Of a stretch of 64,000 nt of DNA, positions 8,989 to 17,861 are shown piece by piece; the stretch's first letter is position 1, and the number at the start of each line of letters is the position of its first letter. Below the pieces are notes generated by a model, which was not told where the DNA came from, made no database searches, and saw only the letters and a program-made list of their open reading frames with translations. Position numbers and translations under genes: made by a program. Origin of the DNA: Labedaea rhizosphaerae (GTDB lineage: Bacteria > Actinomycetota > Actinomycetes > Mycobacteriales > Pseudonocardiaceae); NCBI RefSeq assembly GCF_004362825.1, contig NZ_SNXZ01000002.1:248001-312000 (forward strand), given 5' to 3'.

Positions 8989-9954
8989 GTGCACAAGCGA
9001 CCAGTGGTCGTCGTCGGTTATGACGGGCTCGAACTGCTGGACGTCGCCAGCGTGACGAGCTGTCTCGACCTGGCCAACCGGCTCGGCGCGACACCCGCCT
9101 ACGACGTCCGGTTCGCCACGCTGTCCGGTGCACCCGCGCGCTGCGACTCGGGGCTCGCCCTGCCCGCGCAGGTGGCGTTGTCAGACGTAACCGGCTCGGT
9201 GCACACGCTCATCGTCTCCGGTGGCCTCGGGCACAAGGCAGCGGCGGCCGACGCCGGTCTGCTCGCGCAGGTACGACGGCTCGCCCGCCGAGCGCGCCGG
9301 GTGGCATCGGTGTGCACGGGGGCGACCGTGCTGGCCGCGACCGGGCTGCTCGACGGCCGCCGCGTCACCACGCACTGGCACTACGCGGACGAACTGGCCG
9401 CCGCGTATCCCGCGGTCCAGGTCGACGCCGCACCGATCTTCGTGCGCGACGACAAGGTGTGGACCTCGGGCGGCGTGACGGCGGCCCTCGACCTCGCCCT
9501 GGCTTTTGTGGAGGCCGACCACGGCGCGGAGCGGGCCCGCTGGGTGGCCATGGGGCTGGTGACGTACCTGCAGCGGCCGGGGAACCAGGCGCAGATGAGC
9601 ATGTTCGTGCGCGCCCGCCGCCCCGAGCACGACGTGGTGCGCCGCGTCGTCGACCACGCCACCGCCCACCCCGGCGCGGACCTGTGCACGGCGCGGCTGG
9701 CCTCGGTGGCCGGGGTCAGCGAGCGGCACCTCACCCGGTTGCTGGTGGAGCACGCCGGCCAGACCCCGGCCCGGATGGTGCGCCAGATCCGGTTGGAGGC
9801 GGCGGCGACGGCCCTGGTCACCACCGACGAACCCGTGGCGACGATCGCCAAGGCGACCGGGTTCCGGTCCGGCGAGACGTTGCGGCAGGCATTCCACGCG
9901 TGGTTCGGCATCTCCCCCACGCACTACCGCTCCGTGCACCGCGGGAAGGCCTGA
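8989..9954 (+). CDS. GlxA-type AraC-family transcriptional regulator
   Basis: The 321-residue protein has an N-terminal DJ-1/PfpI-like sensor domain (about 1-190, with Cys109 in ASVCTGATVLA) and a C-terminal AraC/XylS double helix-turn-helix (about 215-318, with LASVAGVSERHLTRLL and AKATGFRSGETLRQAFHAWF). The start is GTG at 8989. A TAGCAT hexamer at 8978-8983 lies so close upstream that transcription may be nearly leaderless. It is divergent from the DJ-1/PfpI enzyme gene across 113 bp, so the shared intergenic region is the likely target. Confidence 0.9.
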   Translation: MHKRPVVVVGYDGLELLDVASVTSCLDLANRLGATPAYDVRFATLSGAPARCDSGLALPAQVALSDVTGSVHTLIVSGGLGHKAAAADAGLLAQVRRLARRARRVASVCTGATVLAATGLLDGRRVTTHWHYADELAAAYPAVQVDAAPIFVRDDKVWTSGGVTAALDLALAFVEADHGAERARWVAMGLVTYLQRPGNQAQMSMFVRARRPEHDVVRRVVDHATAHPGADLCTARLASVAGVSERHLTRLLVEHAGQTPARMVRQIRLEAAATALVTTDEPVATIAKATGFRSGETLRQAFHAWFGISPTHYRSVHRGKA

Positions 9955-10044
9955 GGCGCGCAACAGCACCCCGGAACCGCTCCCCCACTGGGTAACCGAT
10001 CCAGTCGCCTCCACCCATTGCCAACCGGCGCACCGTCCCTAGAA

Positions 10045-10060
10045 TACGGTCTAGACCGTA
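10045..10060. promoter_or_regulatory. 16-bp perfect palindrome, operator-like
   Basis: TACGGTCTAGACCGTA is a perfect palindrome 29 bp upstream of the proposed TTG start at 10090. The flanks extend the symmetry with one inserted base (GAA on the left, ATTC on the right). It is a plausible operator for a TetR- or GntR-type regulator; no such gene is adjacent. Confidence 0.6.
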
Positions 10061-10089
10061 ATTCGGTAGCACCGATGAGGAGGTCCGAC

Positions 10090-11109
10090 TTGAACGTCCG
10101 CTCCCTGGCCGCGGCGGCGGTGCTCGCCCTGACCGCCGGCCTGCTGGTCACCACGCCCGCACAGGCGGCGACATCCGTGACCTTCACCCCGCAGACGATC
10201 TTGGCTCCCATGCTTCCGAAAGAGGGGGTCGACCAGAACGTCACGCCTGTCGGCTCCGTCTCCCTGGACATGACCGCCACGCAGACCGCCTACGTGGTCT
10301 CGAAGATGCGGGTCAACGACGCGACCGTCCGAAGCCTGTTCGACAACGAAGTCGTCTGCCATGGTCCGGGCGGCTGGAGCAAGAACATGGTGATCGGGCA
10401 GAACGTGTACGACGTGGACTCGGGTTCACCGCTGCAGGACGTGACGCTCTACACCCGCTTCCTCGTCCACCCGGGCGTCGCGGGCACGGTCACCTGCACC
10501 GCGAACGTGCGGGGCAACTCGCTCAGCCGCACCAGCAGCGCGACCTACCGGTTGGTCAGCGGCTACCTCATGTTCGCCGACACCTCGGTCACCAACGCCA
10601 CGAACGGGCAACCAGTCCAGTCCAGCGTGAGCGTCGGGGTGCATCCCCTCGACCAGGACACCCCGGTACAGCGGCTGCCCGCTCTCGACTACTTCGACCT
10701 CCCCTCGACCGTGCAGGGACTCAACGTCGTCGGCGATGTCGAGCTGATGGTCTGCCGACCGTACGCGTCCACGCCCTGCGACAGGTACGGGTCGGCGACG
10801 GTGAAGTTCACGCTCTTCATCAACCAGTGGAAGTCCGATGGCTCGCTGTGCAAGACCGACAGCAGCATCGCGGTCACACAAACGGTGCCGTACTGGGTGC
10901 ACCACAAATACGTGCCGCTCAACAAGGCGGACTTCACCGTGAGCACGGCGCCGGGCTGCATCCCCCGGTTCAACGCCTACGTCAAGGAGGAGTGGCTGGG
11001 TGGTGAGACCTCAGGCATCCAAGGGGTCTCGCCCGACCTCCCCGACGGGCGTGGCTCGACAACCACGCACGACTCCGACATGAGCCACGCCTACGTCCTG
11101 CCGTACTGA
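10090..11109 (+). CDS. Secreted protein of unknown function
   Basis: I place the start at TTG 10090 because GAGGAGG lies 6 nt upstream; the in-frame ATG at 10075 overlaps that site. The product (339 residues) begins with a classical Sec signal (NVRSLAAAAVLALTAGLLV, cleavage after AQA). The mature part is Thr/Ser/Val-rich and probably beta-sandwich, with several Cys likely paired outside the cell (VVCHGPGG, GTVTCTANV, LMVCRPYASTPC, APGCIP). No enzymatic motif is recognised. It lies 24 bp upstream of a secreted beta-propeller gene in the same direction, so the two are probably co-transcribed behind the palindrome at 10045. Confidence 0.7.
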   Translation: MNVRSLAAAAVLALTAGLLVTTPAQAATSVTFTPQTILAPMLPKEGVDQNVTPVGSVSLDMTATQTAYVVSKMRVNDATVRSLFDNEVVCHGPGGWSKNMVIGQNVYDVDSGSPLQDVTLYTRFLVHPGVAGTVTCTANVRGNSLSRTSSATYRLVSGYLMFADTSVTNATNGQPVQSSVSVGVHPLDQDTPVQRLPALDYFDLPSTVQGLNVVGDVELMVCRPYASTPCDRYGSATVKFTLFINQWKSDGSLCKTDSSIAVTQTVPYWVHHKYVPLNKADFTVSTAPGCIPRFNAYVKEEWLGGETSGIQGVSPDLPDGRGSTTTHDSDMSHAYVLPY

Positions 11110-11133
11110 ATCGTCCACTTTGGAGCAACCGCC

Positions 11134-13179
11134 ATGCCGCTGCTGAGCCGGCTGATGGTCGCGGCCGTGGTCACCGCCCTCACGGTGACCACGGCCGAGG
11201 TCGCCACCGCCGCTGACCATCCGCAGTACACCGACCGCGGGGTCATTCCCTTGACCGCGACGACCACGTCCGGCGGAGAGACCGCACGGATGCCGGACGG
11301 CACGTACCGGACCTGGCTCGCCGTGACCGGCCTGCCCAGCACCGGCACGCCCGCGTACCTCGCCGAGATCGACCCGTTCACCCGCACGGTCTTGCACAAG
11401 TACCCGATGGAGAACGCGTCCGGTGCGTGGGGCGTCTCCGTCGCGGACAACGGCGACGTGTACGTCGCCACCAACATCCAAGGCGATTTGTTCTATCTGC
11501 CTTGGGGTTCCCCGCAGATCCAGGACGTGGGCCGGCCGCTGCCCGACGTGAGCTTCCTGTGGGAGGGCGACACCGACGAGCACGGCACGTTCTACGTCGG
11601 CACCTACCACGGGTACGCGACCGGCGCGCTGCCCCCGGCCCACCTGGTGAGCTGGAGCCCGAAGACCCGCAAGTACCGCGACTACGGCACGTTCGGCGAG
11701 CGCTACACGTACGTGCGCTCGGTCGAGTACGCCGACGGCCAGCTGTACGTCGGGGTCGGCCCGTTCACCGCGTTCTTCCGGGTCGACCCGGTCACCGGCG
11801 CGAAGACCGAGATCGCACTGCCGCCCGGGGTCTCCGGCGACAAGTACACCTACCAGCTCGACGACGCGGGCGGGTTCCTGTACGTGCTCTTCGCCGGCGG
11901 CGTGCAACCGGCGGTCGGCTGGGTCTACGACCTCAAGCGCCGGCAGTGGAGCCGCAAGGGGAACCTCGGCCCGTACGCCGGGCAGTCGGTGACGAGCGCG
12001 TCCCGCAACGGTGAGGTGTACCTGGTGCGCGGCGGCGAACTCGTGGCGTACCAGCCGCACAACGGACGGTTCCGGTCGACCGGGTTCGCCGGCTACGTGG
12101 ACCGCGGCGGCCTGACGGCGGCCAAGGGCCTGGAGCGGACCGTCGATCCGGCCACCGGCCACGAGGTCATCGTGGGCGGCCAGTCGGACGGTCAGATGTT
12201 CGCGTACGACACGGTGACCAAGCGTGGCTCGATCGGCCGCGTCGACGGATTGACCGGCACGCCAACGGATCCGCGCTCGATCGGCGTGGGACCGGACGGC
12301 CGCGTGTACGGCGGCGGCTACTTCTCCGGCGGCCTCGTCGCCTGGGACCCGGCCACCGCCAAGTGGACGGTGTACGACTTCTACCACCAGATCGAGGCCA
12401 TCGCCACGCACAAGGGCATCGTCTACCTCGGGGTGTACCCGAACGCCGAGATCTACGCGTACGACCCGGCCCAGCCGTTCGGGGCGAACAACCCGAAGAA
12501 GGTGTTCGACCTGAAGGCCGAGGGGCAAGAACGACCGTGGACCCTGGTCTCGGCGGGTGACTACCTGGCCGTCGGTACCACGCCGAAGAACTCGGAAACC
12601 GAGGGCGCGCTTGCCCTCTACAACCCCGCCGACGGAACGCACCGGGTCTTCAAGGGGATCGCCGGACCACAGCAGATCAGCGCCCTGACCTATCGCGACG
12701 GCGTCGTCTACGGCGGTTCCCTGGGCTGCTGTTCGCCCCGGCAGGACGGCAAGGTGTTCGCGCTCGACGTCGCCTCCGGGCAGAAGCTGTGGGAGACCGT
12801 GCCGATCCCCGGCGAACTGGGCGTGAACGGTCTGGCGTTCGACGGGCAGGGCCGGCTGTTCGGCGTCACCGCGGGCACGGGCTTCGAGCTCGACCCGGGG
12901 ACGCGGCAGGTGCTCCGCACGAAGGAGTATGCCGCTTGGGACTGGGGTCCGGTCATCGGTTTCACGCCACGGACGGTGAACCTGGCGTACGACCCGGATG
13001 ACGGATACCTGTACGGCACAGCCGTCGGCACCTTCCTGCGCATCGACCCGGACACGATGACCAACACCGCGCCGGGGGTACCGGCACAGCCCAGCCTCTT
13101 CGCCACCTCGAGCGACGGCACCGGCCCGAAGTACTTCCTGCAATCCAACAACCACCTGATCGAGAGCCGCTGGCACTGA
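11134..13179 (+). CDS. Secreted multi-blade beta-propeller protein
   Basis: The 681-residue product starts ATG at 11134 with a signal peptide (LLSRLMVAAVVTALTVTTA, cleavage near ATAAD). The rest is a run of blade-like repeats of about 40-50 residues built on G-VYVG / AYDP / DGRVYGGGY patterns, as in WD40-, NHL- or PQQ-like propellers. Examples are NGDVYVATNIQG, DGQLYVGVG, DGRVYGGGYFSGGLVAWDP and GIVYLGVYPNAEIYAYDP. No catalytic signature is seen, so it may bind a ligand or be a lyase-like propeller. It follows another secreted protein by 24 bp and is closed by a strong hairpin. Confidence 0.75.
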   Translation: MPLLSRLMVAAVVTALTVTTAEVATAADHPQYTDRGVIPLTATTTSGGETARMPDGTYRTWLAVTGLPSTGTPAYLAEIDPFTRTVLHKYPMENASGAWGVSVADNGDVYVATNIQGDLFYLPWGSPQIQDVGRPLPDVSFLWEGDTDEHGTFYVGTYHGYATGALPPAHLVSWSPKTRKYRDYGTFGERYTYVRSVEYADGQLYVGVGPFTAFFRVDPVTGAKTEIALPPGVSGDKYTYQLDDAGGFLYVLFAGGVQPAVGWVYDLKRRQWSRKGNLGPYAGQSVTSASRNGEVYLVRGGELVAYQPHNGRFRSTGFAGYVDRGGLTAAKGLERTVDPATGHEVIVGGQSDGQMFAYDTVTKRGSIGRVDGLTGTPTDPRSIGVGPDGRVYGGGYFSGGLVAWDPATAKWTVYDFYHQIEAIATHKGIVYLGVYPNAEIYAYDPAQPFGANNPKKVFDLKAEGQERPWTLVSAGDYLAVGTTPKNSETEGALALYNPADGTHRVFKGIAGPQQISALTYRDGVVYGGSLGCCSPRQDGKVFALDVASGQKLWETVPIPGELGVNGLAFDGQGRLFGVTAGTGFELDPGTRQVLRTKEYAAWDWGPVIGFTPRTVNLAYDPDDGYLYGTAVGTFLRIDPDTMTNTAPGVPAQPSLFATSSDGTGPKYFLQSNNHLIESRWH

Positions 13180-13185
13180 CACCGC

Positions 13186-13232
13186 GAGTCGGCTCGGCCC
13201 GGGGCCGCGCAGGGCCCGGGCGGAGCCGACTC
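13186..13232 (+). terminator. Hairpin terminator after the propeller gene
   Basis: Seven bases after the stop begins a 10-bp perfect stem (GAGTCGGCTC) which, after one mismatch, continues with a further 7 bp (GCCCGGG). It is a typical long GC stem without a T-run. Confidence 0.8.
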
Positions 13233-13298
13233 CACATGCACCGACAGCCGACCCACGCGATTTACCACCACGAAACATCGGCACGGCAGTCTGGGCCC

Positions 13299-13766
13299 GT
13301 GTCCCTTCGGATAGAGCGAGCCGACTTCGCCGACCCGCGGCTCGAGCGGTTCCTGCAGGCGCACCTGGAAGACCTGGCTCCCACGGCTCCCGCCGAGAGC
13401 AGGCACGCCCTCGACATGGCCGCACTTGCGGCTCCGGAGGTCCGGCTCTGGGTCGTCCGCGACACCGCCGACGACGACATCGTCGGCACCGGCGCGCTCG
13501 CGCCAGTGGCGGCCCGGCACGAGGAACTGAAGAGCATGCGCACCGATCCGGCGCGACGCGGCCAAGGCATCGCGCGGAACCTGCTCGACTACCTGATCCA
13601 GGACGCCAAGGATCGGGGCATCGAGCGCATCTCCCTGGAGACCGGCAGCATGGCCTTCTTCGCCCCGGCACGCGCTCTGTACGCCAGAGCAGGCTTCACC
13701 CCTTGCTCGCCGTTCGGGAGCTACCGGGACGACCCGCACAGCACCTACATGTCGCGCAGTGTCTGA
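13299..13766 (+). CDS. GNAT-family N-acetyltransferase
   Basis: Homology-like sequence begins at GTG 13299 (SLRIERADFADPRLERFL), giving 155 residues; the in-frame codons upstream overlap the terminator and are unlikely to be translated. GNAT motif A is clear (LKSMRTDPARRGQGIARNLL, about 75-95), followed by the motif B region SLETGSMAFFAPARALYARAGF. It resembles PhnO/YjaB-like small-molecule acetyltransferases; the substrate is unknown. It is convergent with the regulator gene ending at 13809. Confidence 0.85.
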   Translation: MSLRIERADFADPRLERFLQAHLEDLAPTAPAESRHALDMAALAAPEVRLWVVRDTADDDIVGTGALAPVAARHEELKSMRTDPARRGQGIARNLLDYLIQDAKDRGIERISLETGSMAFFAPARALYARAGFTPCSPFGSYRDDPHSTYMSRSV

Positions 13767-13774
13767 GCCGGGCA

Positions 13775-13794
13775 CATCCCTGCCCGCCGGGATG
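13775..13794. terminator. Short hairpin between convergent genes
   Basis: CATCCC and GGGATG separated by 8 nt lie in the 42-bp gap between the GNAT and regulator stops. The 6-bp stem is weak, so function is uncertain. Confidence 0.3.
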
Positions 13795-13808
13795 ATCGCG
13801 GCCGTGGT

Positions 13809-14870
13809 TCAGCGCCCGAGGACGTCCACCAGTTGCTGCCCCAGGCCGGTGCAGGCCGCTATGTCCAAGCGGTAGGTCACATAGCGGCCGCGGCGCGCGG
13901 AGATCAGCAGGCCGGCCGCCTTCAGCACCGCGAGGTGCCGGGACACCTCCGGCGCCGTCACCTGCCAGAAGTCGGCCAGCTCGCCGGTCGTGTGCGGGCC
14001 TCGGGCCAGCGTGCGGCAAAAACGCAGGCGCAGCGGGTGCGCCAGCGCGGTCAACCGGGCATCCAGCTCCTCCACCCGCAACACCGGACGCGGGTCCCAG
14101 CCCGGTGCCGGGTAGTGGAGCACGGGCTGCCAACCGGTGGCGTACACGATGGTCATGTGCGGTGCGCCGTACGCGCTCGGGATGAGCGTCAGCCCGTCGC
14201 GACCGTCCGCGCTCTGGTCCTGCAGCTTGTCGATCGTCAGGGTGCCGCGCTCGGTGTCGACCCCGATCGCGTGCGAGATCCGGCCGAGGGCGCCGATGCC
14301 CTCGCGGGCCAGGTCGAAGCGCCGCCGGTCGGCTTCCTCGGTCAGCGCTGGGCGGACGCGGTCCCAGACCGCGCCGAAGAAGGCCGACTCGCAGGCGAGC
14401 AGGAAGCGACGTACCCGTTCGCGCTCGGTGGCGGGATCGGCGAGCACCCGCTCGGCCCACGCCGCCTGCTGGGGTCCGCGGGCACGTGCGGCAGCCAGCG
14501 CCCGCTCTCGCACGACCGCATCGCTCAGCGGCGACCACGTCCGCGGCGCCGGTGAGGTGGCCCGGTGGGCGGCGAGCGCCGCGGCGACCCAGCGCTCGTC
14601 GTCCAAGCGGTCGACGCCGTCGAGTTCCTCGCGCAGGCTCGGGCGTGGATCGGGCGGGAACAGGAAGTCGGCCCGGCCGGAGTACCAGAGCAGGCTGAAC
14701 TCCTCGAGCTCTCCGGCCAACTCCGCCGAAACGGCCAAGGCCGTGGCCGTGTCTTGGTGGTGCTGCGGCTCCGCGAGCACGTGCAACACCGCGCCGAGCT
14801 CCGCGAGCGGCGACGGCCTTACCCGGATCCGATCGGCCGGCAGGCCGGAGAGGTCGACGGAGGTAACCAC
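13809..14870 (-). CDS. ArsR-type winged-helix regulator with large N-terminal domain
   Basis: The best start is GTG at 14870 (VVTSVDLSGLPADRIRV), giving 353 residues; the frame extends upstream through the intergenic palindrome. Residues about 1-250 form a conserved actinobacterial helical domain (DUF5937-like, ending in SAYGAPHMTIVYATGWQP). Residues about 265-345 form an ArsR-like winged helix (LAHPLRLRFCRTLARGPHTT, then TAPEVSRHLAVLKAAGLL). There are no obvious metal-ligand Cys, so a metal sensor is unlikely. It is divergent from an MFS exporter and probably controls it through the inverted repeat at 14906-14930. Confidence 0.8.
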   Translation of the reverse strand: MVTSVDLSGLPADRIRVRPSPLAELGAVLHVLAEPQHHQDTATALAVSAELAGELEEFSLLWYSGRADFLFPPDPRPSLREELDGVDRLDDERWVAAALAAHRATSPAPRTWSPLSDAVVRERALAAARARGPQQAAWAERVLADPATERERVRRFLLACESAFFGAVWDRVRPALTEEADRRRFDLAREGIGALGRISHAIGVDTERGTLTIDKLQDQSADGRDGLTLIPSAYGAPHMTIVYATGWQPVLHYPAPGWDPRPVLRVEELDARLTALAHPLRLRFCRTLARGPHTTGELADFWQVTAPEVSRHLAVLKAAGLLISARRGRYVTYRLDIAACTGLGQQLVDVLGR

Positions 14871-14905
14871 GATGCGATCCTGACAGGGGATCGTGGCCGG
14901 GCGGA

Positions 14906-14930
14906 CCGATTGACCCGGTTCGTCAATCGG
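14906..14930. promoter_or_regulatory. Inverted repeat between ArsR-type and MFS genes
   Basis: CCGATTGAC and GTCAATCGG form a perfect 9-bp inverted repeat with a 7-nt spacer, midway between the divergent starts at 14870 and 14999. This is the position and size expected for a winged-helix dimer site. Confidence 0.65.
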
Positions 14931-14998
14931 CGAGCCCCGGATTGACGACGCCGGCCAACCCGGCTCAGTTGGCCGCCGCATGGCCTGACCATCGCGCC

Positions 14999-16291
14999 GT
15001 GACGACCACCCGTACGACCCTTCGCGAACTGGTCCGCATCCCCGGCGGCCGCCGCTACGCGCTCAGCGCCACCGTCGAGGCAGCGACCTCCGGGCTGCTG
15101 CGCCCGTTCATCGTGATCTACGCCGTGCTGATCGGGCTCAGCGCGCCGCAGGCCGGGTTAACCCTGACCCTCGGCATGCTGGCCGGCCTCGGCGCCGTGC
15201 CGCTCGCCGGGCGCTGGATCGACCGCGGGGCCCGGCGCGCTCCCGCCGTCGCCGCGCTCCTGGTCAGGGCGGTGGGATCGCTGCTGCTCGCCCTGGTGCC
15301 CGGCATCGCCGGCTTCGCGGTCGGGGCGGTGCTCATCGGTGTCGGGACGCAGATCGCGCCACCCACCAATTCCGCGCTGGTCGCCGCGCTCGCCGGTCCG
15401 GTCCAGCGTACGGCGGCGCTGGCCGCGGGCCGCTCGCTGCGCAACGCCGGTCTTGGGGCCGGCGCCCTGCTCGGCACGGTCCTGGTCGCGAGCGGGCCGC
15501 AGGTGCTCCGCTGGCTCGCGCTGGCGACGGCGCTCGGGTGCGCGTTCGGCGCGGCGGTGATCGCCCGGGTGCCGCTCCCCCATCACGAGGTCCCCGCTCC
15601 GGTTGCGGCGCCGAGGGAAGCGCGCGGCGCCGGCCTCCGCGCCGTGTCCATCCTGGCCCTGGCCGGCATTCCGTACGCGTTCTACGCCGACATCCTCGAG
15701 ATCGCCGTGCCATTGCTGCTGGTGCGGGACCTGCACGCGTCCCTGGCGTGGTCCTCGGGCATCTTCGTGGCCAACACGGTCATGGTGATCGCGCTGCAGC
15801 TGGTCGTGGTGGTGCGCCTCGCGAAGTGGCCGCACCGCACCGTGCTGTTCTGGTCCGGCGTGGTGCTTGCCGCCTCCTACCTCGGTTTCTGGCTCGGCGG
15901 GGCGATCGGCGGCGGCCCCGGCACGGTGCTCGTCGCGCTGGTCGTCGTGCCCTACACGCTGGGCGAGATCCTCTACACCGGAAGCGGTGTGCCGCTGGTG
16001 ATCGAGTCGGCACCGCCGCACCTGGTGGGGCGCGCGCTCGCCCGCTGGCAGCTCAGCTACGGCCTGGCCCGGGCCGTCGACCCCGTCGTCATCACCGGCC
16101 TGCTCAGCCTGGGCGCGGCGGCGCTGTGGCCACCACTGGCCGCCGCGACCCTGCTGGGCGCGGCGACGGTGCGGCTGAGCATTCGGCGGCCTCGAGGGTC
16201 TCGACGACCTCGTTCGTACCAACCGGCAAGCAGCCCCCTTGCGGGACGTGCCGATCGTGTACATGATCGCGGCCCATGGACCTCGGCGTGA
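14999..16291 (+). CDS. MFS transporter
   Basis: A membrane protein of about 430 residues with roughly 12 hydrophobic segments and the MFS motif A loop (GRWIDRGARRAPAVAALL, near 65). GTG at 14999 (VTTTRTTLRELVRIPGGRRY) is preferred because transporters of this group start just before such a segment; TTG at 14942 is the alternative. It is probably a drug or metabolite exporter regulated by the divergent ArsR-type gene. The last 16 bp overlap the start of the LLM oxidoreductase, and the tail after about residue 405 is Arg/Pro-rich and unlike a transporter end. Confidence 0.8.
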   Translation: MTTTRTTLRELVRIPGGRRYALSATVEAATSGLLRPFIVIYAVLIGLSAPQAGLTLTLGMLAGLGAVPLAGRWIDRGARRAPAVAALLVRAVGSLLLALVPGIAGFAVGAVLIGVGTQIAPPTNSALVAALAGPVQRTAALAAGRSLRNAGLGAGALLGTVLVASGPQVLRWLALATALGCAFGAAVIARVPLPHHEVPAPVAAPREARGAGLRAVSILALAGIPYAFYADILEIAVPLLLVRDLHASLAWSSGIFVANTVMVIALQLVVVVRLAKWPHRTVLFWSGVVLAASYLGFWLGGAIGGGPGTVLVALVVVPYTLGEILYTGSGVPLVIESAPPHLVGRALARWQLSYGLARAVDPVVITGLLSLGAAALWPPLAAATLLGAATVRLSIRRPRGSRRPRSYQPASSPLAGRADRVHDRGPWTSA

Positions 16292-17091
16292 TCATGTTCA
16301 ACGGCTACGCACTTCCCCCGGCCGATCTGGCCCGAGCCGTGGAGGAGCGCGGCTTCGAATCCCTGTTCTTCCCCGAGCACACCCACGTGCCGGTGCGCAG
16401 CAGCCACCCCGACGGCCGCGACATGCGCCGCTACTCGCGGGCGTTCGATCCCTTCGTCAGCCTCGGCGCGGCCGCGGCGGTCACCACGCGGATCAAGCTC
16501 GGCACCGCGGTCTGCCTTGTCGCGCAACGGGATCCGATCATCACGGCCAAGGAAGTGGCCACCGTCGACCACCTGTCCGGCGGGCGGATGCTGTTCGGCG
16601 TCGGCGCGGGCTGGAACCGCGAGGAGATGGCCAACCACGGCACGGACCCGCGCACCCGCATGGTGCTGCTGGCCGAGCGGATCAAGGCGATGAAGGCGAT
16701 CTGGACCGAGGAGGAGGCGGAGTTCCACGGCAAGCTGGTCGACTTCGACCCGATCTGGTTGTGGCCCAAGCCGGTGCGCCGGCCGCACCCGCCGGTGCTG
16801 GTCGGCGGCAGCGGGCCGACCACCGAGGACCGGGTGCTGGACTTCGGCGACGAGTGGTTCCCGCAACTGGAGTCCTACCCGAGCATCGAGGAACTCGGTG
16901 CTCGGATCGCGGCGCTGCGCGAACGCGCGGGCAGGCGTGTCCCGGTGACGCTGTTCGAGGTGCCGCCCGACCGCGACACCATCGACCGGCTCGAGGCCGT
17001 CGGCGTCGACCGCTGCTTGCTGGGTCTGCGCGCCGAGAACGCGGCCGACGGACTGTCCAATTTGGACGTGCTGGCCGGCGTGCTGCGCTGA
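16276..17091 (+). CDS. LLM-class F420-dependent oxidoreductase
   Basis: The 271-residue protein has the luciferase-like TIM-barrel pattern of F420-dependent enzymes. It shows an early GFESLFFPEHTHVPV strand, TRIKLGTAVCLVAQRDPI, ATVDHLSGGRMLFGVGAGWN (the cofactor-phosphate region) and PVLVGGSG. These are features of the Rv2161c/Rv0953-like subfamily, in which F420 rather than FMN is the usual cofactor; the oxidised substrate is unknown. ATG at 16276 lies inside the MFS 3' end. Confidence 0.85.
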   Translation: MDLGVIMFNGYALPPADLARAVEERGFESLFFPEHTHVPVRSSHPDGRDMRRYSRAFDPFVSLGAAAAVTTRIKLGTAVCLVAQRDPIITAKEVATVDHLSGGRMLFGVGAGWNREEMANHGTDPRTRMVLLAERIKAMKAIWTEEEAEFHGKLVDFDPIWLWPKPVRRPHPPVLVGGSGPTTEDRVLDFGDEWFPQLESYPSIEELGARIAALRERAGRRVPVTLFEVPPDRDTIDRLEAVGVDRCLLGLRAENAADGLSNLDVLAGVLR

Positions 17092-17114
17092 CCGGCGCCG
17101 GTCGAGCCCGCGGT

Positions 17115-17861
17115 TCACCGTGGCGCGACGACCCCGAGGCCGCCGTGCACCGGGATCACGATGCCCGTGATCCCGGCGGCGAGCGGGCTGACCAGGAACG
17201 CCGAGGCGGCGGCGATCTCCTCCGGGCGCATCAGCCGGCCCATCGGCACCCGGGCGGCGAGGCGCCGGTAGCCCTCGTCCGGGTCGCCGGTCGCGGCCAT
17301 CAGCCCGGCGATCGCGGGCGTGTCCGTGGTGCCGGGCGCGACGCCGTTGACCCGGATGCCCTCGCCGATCAGATCGGCCGCGGTGGCCAGGGTGAGCGCG
17401 TGCATCGCGCCCTTGCTGGCCGCGTACATCGCGCGGTCGGGCAGGCCGATCGCGTTGACCACCGAGCAGGTGTTGACGATCGACGCGTTCGCCGAGCGGC
17501 GCAGGTGCGGCAGGACCGCCCTGGTGGCCCGGATGGCGCCGTACACGTTCACGTCGTAGACCTGGGCCCACTCGGCGAGGTCCCCGTCGGCGATGGTGCC
17601 CGCGGTGCCGGCGATCGCCGCGTTGTTGACCAGCGCGTCGAGGTGGCCGAACCGCTCGGCGATCGCGTCGACGCCCGCTCGCACGGCCGCGTCGTCCCGC
17701 AGGTCGCACTCGATGCCCAGCGCCGGTTCGGGCACGGCCGAGGGGTCCAGGTCGAGCACGCCGACCTCGGCGCCCCGCTCCAGCAGCAACCGGGTGGTGG
17801 CCAGGCCGATGCCGGACCCGCCACCGGTGACGACGGCGACGAGCCCGGTCAACTCACTCAC
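17115..17861 (-). CDS. Short-chain dehydrogenase/reductase
   Basis: A classical SDR of 248 residues from GTG 17861. It has the Rossmann motif TGGGSGIG, NNAAIAG, the catalytic Ser in NTCSVVNAIG, the YAASK catalytic pair, and RVNGVAPGTTDTP. Asp at the end of strand 2 (VGVLDLDPS) favours NAD(H). The GTG overlaps the TGA of the upstream methyltransferase (GTGA), so the two are translationally coupled and may act on the same small molecule. The substrate is unknown. Confidence 0.85.
   Translation of the reverse strand: MSELTGLVAVVTGGGSGIGLATTRLLLERGAEVGVLDLDPSAVPEPALGIECDLRDDAAVRAGVDAIAERFGHLDALVNNAAIAGTAGTIADGDLAEWAQVYDVNVYGAIRATRAVLPHLRRSANASIVNTCSVVNAIGLPDRAMYAASKGAMHALTLATAADLIGEGIRVNGVAPGTTDTPAIAGLMAATGDPDEGYRRLAARVPMGRLMRPEEIAAASAFLVSPLAAGITGIVIPVHGGLGVVAPR

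Noticed and set aside
11011-13671. Very long open frame on the minus strand opposite the propeller gene
   Set aside because: Arg/Pro/Gly/His-rich translation without domain pattern, antisense to a gene with signal peptide, repeats and terminator; a GC-rich shadow frame.
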